A stretch of DNA of 11,413 bases from Actinomycetes bacterium (lineage in GTDB: Bacteria > Actinomycetota > Actinomycetes > Mycobacteriales > Micromonosporaceae), in NCBI GenBank assembly GCA_023437285.1, contig JAEZGP010000685.1, forward strand, positions 1 to 11,413, in the 5' to 3' direction. Numbering within the stretch: the stretch's first letter is position 1; each line of letters opens with the position of its first letter. A program made the position numbers and the translations under genes. The notes beneath the pieces were generated by a model that made no database searches, was not told the origin of the DNA, and saw only the letters and a program-made list of their open reading frames with translations. Below, piece after piece: positions 6,551 to 11,413 of the stretch.

Positions 6551-8085
6551 CAGTAGGCCCCCGAGGAGCGCAGCACGGCGCTCACCGTGCGCAACAGAAT
6601 GGCCAGGTCCATCGTCAGCGTCCAGTTCTCCACGTAGCGCAGGTCAAGGCGCACCGCCTCTTCCCACGGCAGGTCGGAGCGGCCGCTGACCTGCCACAGT
6701 CCAGTCATACCCGGCTTGACGGCCAGGCGTCGCCGCAGGTCGTCAGGATAAGCCGCCACTTCGCTGGGCAGCGGGGGCCGCGGCCCGACCAACGACATCT
6801 GGCCCAGCAGCACGTTGAACAGTTGCGGCAGCTCGTCGAGGGAGTACCGGCGCAACCAGCGGCCCACCCTGGTCACGCGTGGATCGTCGCGCATCTTGAA
6901 CAGCACCCCGTCGGAGTCGTTACAGGAGCGCAGCTCCGCCAGGTACGCGTCGGCATCGCGCGACATGGTGCGGAACTTGAGCATGGGGAACTCGCGGCCC
7001 GCCTTGCCGACCCGCACCTGGCGGAAGATGACCGGACCCGGCGAGCCCACCTTGACGGCCACCGCGACAAGCGCGAGCAGCGGGGCGAACAGGCAGATCA
7101 GCACGGCCGCCCCGACCCGGTCGAAGATGGCCTTCACCACCCGGCCCGCGCCGGCGAGGCGCGGGTGGTCGACGTGCAGCAGCGGCAGGCCGTCGACGGG
7201 GCGGATCGTGGTGCGCTCCCCCGCCACGTCGATGAGCGCGCTGGCCAGGATCAGGTCGACGTCGTCGTCCTCCAGCCGCCACGCCAGCCGGCGCAGGGCC
7301 CGCCCGTCCAGCTCCGGGCAGGACAGCACGATGACCGTGTCGGCGGCGGTCGCCTCGACGGCCTCGTGGATGTCGTCGAACGTACCCACGACCGGCAGCT
7401 CCACGGCCTCCAGGCCGCCGCGTACGCCGGGCGGCAGGCAGCCGCCGACCACGTCGAGGCCGTGATAGCGCTCCCGGCGCAGCTGGCGCGTCAGGTCGGC
7501 GACGGCCTGCGGGTGCCCGACCGCGACGACCCGGCGCAGGAACTCGCCGTTGGCGCGGGCACGGTGCAGCAAGCGCCGCACGGCGAACCGCGAGGCGATG
7601 CTGGCGACGGTCGCCGCCGGCAACGCGACGATCAGGTACCCCCGGGACAGGCGCACGTCCAGCGCGTACGAGATGAGGGCGACGGCCGCGGTCAGCGCCA
7701 GGCCCGCGCGCAGGACCCGCTGGTACTCCTCGGTGCCCACGAACAGGAAGCGCCGCTCGTAGGCCCGGTTGGCGGCCAGCGCGCCGATGAACGCGAGCGG
7801 CAGGACCGCGGACAGCCAGAGGTAGACGCGGTTGTAGTCGGTGACCTCGGCGCCGAACCGCGCGTGGAAGGCGATCAGCCCGGCGCACAGGCCCACCGCC
7901 AGGTCGGCGACCCGCAACCGCCGCGCGTAGCGGGTCTCCCACCGCTTCGCCCGGCCCGGCCCGCGCGGTCGGGTCCTGGGGCGGTCGATCGCCGCGTAAC
8001 CGTCACCGTCCCCAGGCGGGTACGCGCGGGGAGCGGGCGTACGAGGGCCGACCGAAGGAATGGGGCTGCGCCGGCCCTGCCCCAC
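6550..8085 (-). CDS. Exopolysaccharide polyprenyl-phosphate sugar-1-phosphate transferase (WbaP/WcaJ type)
   Basis: This membrane enzyme transfers a sugar-1-phosphate from a nucleotide sugar to undecaprenyl/polyprenyl phosphate, the first step of a lipid-linked glycan. It has 511 residues. A proline/arginine-rich cytoplasmic leader (1-55) is followed by four predicted membrane helices (about 57-77, 88-106, 125-143, 149-167) and a Rossmann-like CoA_binding_3 region (about 180-300). A fifth hydrophobic segment (325-347, probably a re-entrant helix) leads into the bacterial sugar transferase domain. Signature motifs there are KFRTM (370-374), SLDELPQLFN with the Asp417-Glu418 catalytic dyad, VGPRPPLP (433-440) and KPGMTGLWQVSGRS (457-470). 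Start is GTG, with AAGGGGG 4 nt upstream (8090-8096). Its stop overlaps cysQ (TGATG). The transferred sugar cannot be told from sequence; glucose, galactose or their derivatives are typical. Confidence 0.93.
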   Translation of the reverse strand: MGQGRRSPIPSVGPRTPAPRAYPPGDGDGYAAIDRPRTRPRGPGRAKRWETRYARRLRVADLAVGLCAGLIAFHARFGAEVTDYNRVYLWLSAVLPLAFIGALAANRAYERRFLFVGTEEYQRVLRAGLALTAAVALISYALDVRLSRGYLIVALPAATVASIASRFAVRRLLHRARANGEFLRRVVAVGHPQAVADLTRQLRRERYHGLDVVGGCLPPGVRGGLEAVELPVVGTFDDIHEAVEATAADTVIVLSCPELDGRALRRLAWRLEDDDVDLILASALIDVAGERTTIRPVDGLPLLHVDHPRLAGAGRVVKAIFDRVGAAVLICLFAPLLALVAVAVKVGSPGPVIFRQVRVGKAGREFPMLKFRTMSRDADAYLAELRSCNDSDGVLFKMRDDPRVTRVGRWLRRYSLDELPQLFNVLLGQMSLVGPRPPLPSEVAAYPDDLRRRLAVKPGMTGLWQVSGRSDLPWEEAVRLDLRYVENWTLTMDLAILLRTVSAVLRSSGAY

Positions 8086-8102
8086 GACGCCCCCTTGCGA
8101 TC

Positions 8103-8130
8103 AAGATATCGGCACGACAAAAGCCGACAA
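8103..8130 (-). promoter_or_regulatory. Possible promoter of the sugar transferase-cysQ-cysD-cysN operon
   Basis: On the minus strand TTGTCG (8125-8130) and TATCTT (8103-8108) are 16 nt apart, within the AT-richer 83-nt gap after pth. Transcription would begin near 8096, just ahead of or at the ribosome binding site. The octamer ATATCTTG occurs twice here (plus-strand CAAGATAT at 8102-8109 and 8128-8135, 26 bp apart), so the second copy could be an upstream -10 or an operator half. Confidence 0.35.
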
Positions 8131-8168
8131 GATATGACGAAGGGTGTAACGGACGACGATGACTCGGG

Positions 8169-8768
8169 TTACCGCTCACTGGCGTGGTAGGCGTTCTGGG
8201 TCCACTCCAGCCCGCGCGTGATCAACGACTCGGCCGCGTCGGCGGCGCGGTCGACGAGGAAGTCCAGCTCCTTGCGCTCGACCGAGGAAAAGTCCGACAA
8301 AACGTAGTCGGCCGGATCCTGCCGGCCGGGCGGCCGACCGATGCCGAACCGTACCCGCAGGTAGTCCTTAGTGGACAGGGACTTGCTCATGGACCGCAAC
8401 CCGTTGTGCCCGCCCTCGCCGCCGCCGAGCTTGCACCGCAGCTGGCCGTAGGCGATGTCGAGCTCGTCGTGCACAGCGATGATTTGGGCGGGCGGCACCT
8501 TGTAGAACTGGGCCAGCGACGCCACGGGCCCGCCCGACAGGTTCATGTACGTCAGCGGCTTGGCGAGCACCAGGCGGGGCGCGTCGAGGCCCACGCCGAG
8601 GCGCCCCTCGGCCACCTCGGCGACCGCGCGGCGGTGCCGGCCGAACCGGGCGCCCAGCCGCGACGCCAGCAGGTCCGCCACCATGAAGCCCACGTTGTGG
8701 CGGTTGTGCTGGTACTCGCGGCCCGGGTTGCCCAGCCCCACCACGAGCCACTGCGCGCCTTCGCTCAT
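8169..8768 (-). CDS. pth: Peptidyl-tRNA hydrolase
   Basis: Pth cleaves the ester bond of peptidyl-tRNAs dropped by ribosomes and is essential in most bacteria. The protein has 199 residues, the usual length. Signature parts are [11 protein letters not shown] (9-19), RHNVGF with the catalytic His24 (23-28), [10 protein letters not shown] (70-79), HDELD with Asp101 (100-104) and [12 protein letters not shown] with Asn122 (115-126). These match E. coli His20, Met67, Asp93 and Asn114. The family TRHN is NRHN here. Start is ATG; no strong Shine-Dalgarno precedes it. It follows rplY by 96 nt, a classic bacterial pairing (rplY/ctc-pth), but a strong hairpin lies between them. Confidence 0.95.
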   Translation of the reverse strand: MSEGAQWLVVGLGNPGREYQHNRHNVGFMVADLLASRLGARFGRHRRAVAEVAEGRLGVGLDAPRLVLAKPLTYMNLSGGPVASLAQFYKVPPAQIIAVHDELDIAYGQLRCKLGGGEGGHNGLRSMSKSLSTKDYLRVRFGIGRPPGRQDPADYVLSDFSSVERKELDFLVDRAADAAESLITRGLEWTQNAYHASER

Positions 8769-8799
8769 CTGGTTGCCGCCCGTTTCTCGTCTCGGTCAC

Positions 8800-8842
8800 G
8801 AAACAACGCGTCCCCGGTGCGCCACGAGGGCACCGGGGACGC
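8800..8842 (-). terminator. Hairpin between rplY and pth, probable (leaky) terminator
   Basis: A perfect 13-bp stem is formed by 8808-8820 and 8830-8842, with a 9-nt loop. On the minus strand it is followed by GTTGTTTC, a modest T-rich tail. It sits 22 nt after the rplY stop, as expected for an intrinsic terminator or attenuator that lowers pth expression relative to the ribosomal protein gene. Confidence 0.6.
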
Positions 8843-8864
8843 GGCCGTACTGGTTGGGGTCGGC

Positions 8865-9533
8865 TCAGGCCTCGACGGCCTGGGCCTGCGCTTCGGCGGT
8901 CTCGCCCTCGGCGGTCTCCGTGGCCTCGGCGGCCTCGGTGGCCTCCGGCGCGGCCTCGCCGGCGCCCTCGCCCTCAAGCTGCTCGGCGGTCGGCGCGACG
9001 CTGATCACGGCGAGGATCGTCTCGGCGTCACCCGCGAGGGACACGCCGGACGGCAGCTTCACGTCACCGGCGGTCACGTGCGACCCGGCCTCAAGGCCCT
9101 CGATGGAGACGTCGAGGTGCTCGGGCAGGTGCAGCGCCTCGGCGTTGATCGACAGGGTGTCGTGCTCGACCACGACCAGGGTGCCCTTGGCGGCCTCCCC
9201 GGTCAGCTGCACCGGAACGTCGACGGTGACCTTCTCGCCGCGCTGCACGATGATGAGGTCGACGTGCTCGAACGTGTCCTTGATCGGGTCGCGCTGGATG
9301 GCCTTCGCCAGCGCCAGCACCGGACCACCGTCGGTCAGGTCGACGCTGAACACCTGGTTCATGCCACCGTGCCGGATGGCGGCCGCGAACTCCCGGGCCG
9401 GCAGGGCGATGTGCCTGGGTGCCGAGCCGTGGCCGTACAGCACGGCGGGCACCAGGCCGGCGCGGCGGGTACGACGGGCACCACCCTTGCCGAACTCGGT
9501 GCGGGGCTCGGCGCTGATCTTTACCTCGGACAC
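8865..9533 (-). CDS. rplY: 50S ribosomal protein L25 / general stress protein Ctc
   Basis: It binds 5S rRNA in the large ribosomal subunit. The protein has 222 residues and is of the long, two-domain Ctc/TL5 type. The N-terminal 5S rRNA-binding domain spans about 1-92 (EPRTEFGKGGARRTRRAG, VPAVLYGHG, HVDLIIV at the end). The C-terminal beta domain spans about 97-183 (KVTVDVPVQLTGEA, LPEHLDVSIEGLEAG, VTAGDVKLPSG). A low-complexity Glu/Ala tail follows (about 184-222), common in actinobacterial L25. Start is GTG, with AGGGAG 6 nt upstream (9540-9545). It lies upstream of pth, as in many bacteria. In many actinobacteria prs and glmU lie just upstream; here a DUF559 gene on the other strand occupies that side. 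Confidence 0.95.
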   Translation of the reverse strand: MSEVKISAEPRTEFGKGGARRTRRAGLVPAVLYGHGSAPRHIALPAREFAAAIRHGGMNQVFSVDLTDGGPVLALAKAIQRDPIKDTFEHVDLIIVQRGEKVTVDVPVQLTGEAAKGTLVVVEHDTLSINAEALHLPEHLDVSIEGLEAGSHVTAGDVKLPSGVSLAGDAETILAVISVAPTAEQLEGEGAGEAAPEATEAAEATETAEGETAEAQAQAVEA

Positions 9534-9738
9534 GGACTACTCCCTGATCGCTGCGGTGTCGTTCTGAGTGCCTGCGCGACGTGATGCCGGCAGATGGCGT
9601 GCGGTGCGGCGGGCGGGGGCGCATGGGGCACAGGCCCGGAGCACCGCGTCGATCACGGTGCCCGAACTCGGCTCAACTCCACCGATGGGCGCCCTCGCCG
9701 TGGCAACCCAACCAGCTTACCGGACCCCGATAACGCCC

Positions 9739-9767
9739 TTGACACCGTCCCCACTCGCCCGCGTTAT
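9739..9767 (+). promoter_or_regulatory. Probable promoter of the DUF559 gene
   Basis: A perfect -35 TTGACA (9739-9744) is followed after 17 nt by CGTTAT (9762-9767), a weak -10. Transcription would start near 9774 and run through the 33-bp repeats into the gene at 9959, giving a leader of about 185 nt. Confidence 0.4.
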
Positions 9768-9772
9768 CCACA
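9764..9772 (+). promoter_or_regulatory. DnaA-box-like 9-mer TTATCCACA
   Basis: This is identical to the strongest E. coli DnaA box, whereas actinobacterial boxes usually read TTGTCCACA. It overlaps the -10 region of the putative DUF559 promoter. A single box could be chance or a DnaA-responsive promoter element. Confidence 0.3.
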
Positions 9773-9815
9773 GATCGTGACGGCACGATGGCGCCGAGCT
9801 GATCCGCACCCAACC

Positions 9816-9962
9816 ATGTCCGTCATGACCCGTCAGATTCCTCACCCCAGCAGGTCCGTCACGACCCGCGATCCGCGCCCCGGCAGGTCCGCAATGATCC
9901 GCAATCCGCACCTCAGCAGGGCCGTCACGACCCGCAATCCGCACCCGGCAGGGCCGTCATGA
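9816..9962 (+). CDS. Possible small upstream reading frame made of 11-residue repeats (uncertain)
   Basis: This 48-codon frame starts MSVMTRQIPHPSR and continues with near-repeats of the type VTTRDPRPGR and MIRNPHLSR. It ends in TGA that overlaps the ATG of the next gene in an ATGA junction (9959-9962), the classic arrangement for translational coupling. It is built entirely on the 33-bp DNA repeat, and 33 is a multiple of three, so the peptide repeats too. An inner ATG at 9825 is equally possible. It has no recognisable domain. Either it is a leader peptide affecting translation of the next gene, or it is the remains of an N-terminal extension that lost frame when one repeat became 32 bp. 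Confidence 0.3.
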   Translation: MSVMTRQIPHPSRSVTTRDPRPGRSAMIRNPHLSRAVTTRNPHPAGPS

Positions 9963-9976
9963 CCCGTCAGATTCCT
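9820..9976 (+). repeat. About 33-bp tandem repeat, four units plus the start of a fifth
   Basis: Units run 9821-9856 (36 bp), 9857-9889 (33), 9890-9922 (33) and 9923-9954 (32), with the fifth beginning at 9955. Shared elements are CGTCAYGACCCG at the left, AATCCGCAC in the middle and CAGGKC at the right. The first and last copies share 23 identical bases (9820-9842 and 9954-9976). The last copy supplies the ATG and first six codons of the DUF559 gene, and each unit ends with an AGG that can serve as a weak ribosome binding site. Confidence 0.8.
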
Positions 9977-10840
9977 GCCGTCGTTCGCGGCTCCACCGCC
10001 CTGGCCACCGGCGCGCTCACCCGTTCCGCGCTGCGCAGCCGCAGCTGGCAACGGGTGGTGCGTGGCGTCTACACGCCCGCCGCGACGCAGCTCACCCACG
10101 AATTGCGCTGCCGCGCGGTCGGCGCGTTCCTGCTGCCCGCCAACGGCGCCATCGCCGGCCGGTCCGCCGCGACACTCCTCGGCGTCGGCCTCAGTAACGT
10201 CTGGGACCCAGTGGAGATCATCGTTCCCGCCGCCGCCCGCCCCCGGCTCCGGGACGTCGCCGCGCACTCCGGCCCGCTAGACCCGGCCGACGTACGCACC
10301 ATCGGTGACGTGCCGGTCACCACCGCCGTTCGGACCTCCTGGGACCTGGCTCGCTGGCTGCCCACCACCGAGGCCGTCGTCCTCATCGACCGCCTGCTGC
10401 ACCGCGACCTTGTCACTCCCGCGGAGCTCGCCGAGTATGCGGCCGACCGGGCGGGAAGGCACGGCATCCGCCGGTTCGAGCAGGTGATCCCGCTCGTCGA
10501 CGGCCGCGCCGAGTCACCGCAGGAGAGCCGCCTTAGGGTTGCCCTGCGCCTGGCCGGCCTGCCGGCCCCGGATGTGCAACGCGCCGTCTACGACTCCGAC
10601 GGTTTTATCGGGCGCGTCGACCTGGCCTACCCCGAGTTGCGCATCGCCATCGAGTACGACGGCCAGTGGCACAGTGACGCCAACCAGCTGCACCGCGACC
10701 GTCAGCGGCTCAACCGCCTCCAGGCGGCCGGCTGGCTCGTCCTGCATGTGACCTCCGCCCGTCTCCGCGACGACCTCGACGGACTCATCCGCGAGATCAC
10801 CCAGGCGATCAGCTCCCGCCGTCGCGCGCGGCGCCCGTAA
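9959..10840 (+). CDS. DUF559 (Vsr-like endonuclease fold) protein with AbiEi-like N-terminal region
   Basis: The protein has 293 residues and is of a type very common in actinobacterial genomes. The N-terminal part (about 10-60: TGALTRSALRSRSWQRVVRGVYTP) resembles the winged-helix region of AbiEi-type antitoxins and their relatives. A middle region follows (about 60-180, with PVTTAVRTSWDLAR). The C-terminal DUF559 domain (about 185-285) has the PD-(D/E)XK-like layout: Glu189 in ESPQESRLR, Asp221 in RVDLAYPE, Glu232 in IEYDGQWH and the late RDRQRLNRL (246-254). All the acidic residues expected in this fold are kept, so it may be an active nuclease; its target is not known. Start is ATG in the last 33-bp repeat, with AGGG 5 nt upstream. 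A small frame ends on it through ATGA. No cognate AbiEii toxin gene follows. Instead a repeat array begins about 75 nt downstream. Confidence 0.75.
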   Translation: MTRQIPAVVRGSTALATGALTRSALRSRSWQRVVRGVYTPAATQLTHELRCRAVGAFLLPANGAIAGRSAATLLGVGLSNVWDPVEIIVPAAARPRLRDVAAHSGPLDPADVRTIGDVPVTTAVRTSWDLARWLPTTEAVVLIDRLLHRDLVTPAELAEYAADRAGRHGIRRFEQVIPLVDGRAESPQESRLRVALRLAGLPAPDVQRAVYDSDGFIGRVDLAYPELRIAIEYDGQWHSDANQLHRDRQRLNRLQAAGWLVLHVTSARLRDDLDGLIREITQAISSRRRARRP

Positions 10841-10895
10841 CCGCCCGCCCTGTTGCGAGCCGACGAGGCCTCCCGTACGCCATGCGCGCGGGGGC

Positions 10896-10909
10896 AGGTG
10901 GCGCCACCT
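10896..10909. repeat. Perfect 14-bp palindrome after the DUF559 gene
   Basis: AGGTGGCGCCACCT lies 55 nt after the stop. It could form a short hairpin without a T tract, or be a dimeric protein site. It falls in a stretch that looks like a degenerate copy (10880-10916) of the following array, which begins CCATGCGCGC. Confidence 0.5.
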
Positions 10910-10916
10910 CGCCTCA

Positions 10917-11413
10917 CCCAATGCGCACAAAGGGCGGCAGGGCGGCGCCGCCCTTCACCCAATGCGCACAAAAGGCGGCAGGGCGGCACCCCCGCCTCAC
11001 CCAATGCGCACAAAGGGCGGCAGGGCGGCACCCCCGCCTCACCCAATGCGCACAAAAGGCGACGAGGGCGGCGGCTGCTTCGCCCAATGCGCACAAAAGG
11101 CGGCAGGACGGCACCCCCGCCTCACCCAATGTGCGCAAAGGGCGGCGGGGCGGCGCCTCACCTCACCCAATGCGCACAAAAGGCGGCGAGGGCGGCGGCT
11201 TGCTTCACCCAATGCGCACAAAGGGCGGCGGGGGCAGCAGCCCGCTCACCCAATGTGCGCAAAAGGCGGCCGGGGTGGCTTCCCGCCTCACCCAATGTGC
11301 GCAAAAAGCGAGCGAGGCGGCGGCACCTTGCCATATGTGCACAAAGGGCGGGCCGGCCGGCATCCACCTCCACCCAATGCTCACAAAAGGTGGCCAGGGT
11401 GGCACCTTGCCCC
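10917..11413. repeat. 41-42-bp tandem repeat array, 12 copies, continuing past the window
   Basis: Copies begin (at CCCAATG or its variant) at 10917, 10958, 11000, 11042, 11083, 11125, 11166, 11208, 11249, 11291, 11331 and 11373. Spacings are 40-42 bp, mean about 41.5. Each copy has a conserved left half of about 20 bp (CCCAATGYGCRCAAARGGCG) and a variable G/C-rich right half. In the right half GGCGG is often followed by CCGCC, so a small hairpin is possible. Copy 1 holds a perfect 16-bp palindrome (10939-10954). Minus-strand frames through the array give repetitive peptides such as CALGEAGVPPCR, but the 41-bp units break the frame, so I read the array as non-coding. No known element is recognised. 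Confidence 0.85.

Larger units (their letters stand above)
9534..9815. other. Intergenic region between rplY and the DUF559 gene
   Basis: I see no protein gene or tRNA here. It must hold the divergent promoters. For rplY the best candidate is a TAAGCT -10 on the minus strand (9714-9719) with no good -35, implying a leader of roughly 170 nt. An imperfect small hairpin (GCACCG at 9641-9646, CGGTGC at 9656-9661) lies in that leader. A stronger promoter on the plus strand and a DnaA-box-like 9-mer are listed separately. Confidence 0.4.

Noticed and set aside
5051..8190. Long forward frames (501, 297 and 783 codons) opposite cysD, cysQ and the sugar transferase
   Set aside because: Translations are low-complexity Arg/Gln/Val/Ala strings. 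The minus-strand genes have clear catalytic motifs throughout.
9534..9815. A tRNA gene beside rplY
   Set aside because: No T-loop GTTCRA sequence, cloverleaf or CCA-proximal stem could be found on either strand.
10702..11405. Minus-strand protein genes in the array (peptides with repeated CALGEA or FCAHWVRR)
   Set aside because: Mixed 40-, 41- and 42-bp units shift the frame repeatedly, no frame spans the array and no ribosome binding sites are seen.
10917..11413. CRISPR array
   Set aside because: The conserved part is about 20 bp and the 'spacers' are about 20 bp, G/C-rich, related to one another and of drifting length. There are no cas genes. It is a tandem repeat.

Overview
The window looks like a chromosomal segment of a high-GC actinomycete. 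Codon third positions are almost all G or C, GTG starts are frequent, and genes overlap or abut tightly. The gene content (L25/Ctc and Pth side by side, a WbaP-type sugar transferase, a CysDN ATP sulfurylase, a DUF559 protein) fits the Micromonosporaceae (Micromonospora/Salinispora/Actinoplanes type). That family placement is an inference from composition and gene style, not from a search.

Layout. (1) At 1-1371 (+), the last codons of an unidentified gene overlap a membrane-anchored protein with Asp-box (BNR) repeats, probably an extracytoplasmic beta-propeller. (2) At 1358-2413 (-) lies a CorC/HlyC-type CBS-pair protein that lacks the DUF21/CNNM membrane domain. Its 3' end overlaps the propeller gene tail-to-tail, and it appears to be read from a leaderless promoter. 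(3) At 2522-3499 (+) is a UDP-glucose 4-epimerase (galE), divergent from the CBS gene. (4) At 3522-8085 (-) is a compact four-gene unit in transcription order: polyprenyl-phosphate sugar-1-phosphate transferase, cysQ-like 3'(2'),5'-bisphosphate nucleotidase, cysD, cysN. Two of its three junctions are TGATG overlaps and the third is 18 nt. (5) At 8169-9533 (-) are rplY (L25/Ctc) and pth, separated by a strong hairpin. (6) At 9534-11413 is an accessory-looking part: a DUF559 endonuclease-fold protein with an AbiEi-like N-terminal half (+). It is preceded by a roughly 33-bp tandem repeat that forms its own start codon, and followed by a 41-42-bp tandem repeat array that runs to the end of the window.

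How the genes could work together. The sugar transferase starts lipid-linked glycan assembly. CysDN makes APS, the precursor of PAPS. CysQ removes PAP, the by-product of PAPS-dependent sulfotransfer. Their tight coupling suggests synthesis of a sulfated cell-surface or exported glycan, but no APS kinase or sulfotransferase lies in the window, so this remains a hypothesis. GalE could supply UDP-galactose to the same or another glycan. rplY and pth are translation housekeeping genes. The least explained parts are the two minisatellites around the DUF559 gene. The 3' array has helically phased copies (mean spacing about 41.5 bp, close to four turns) of a conserved box with a near-palindromic 8-mer core.
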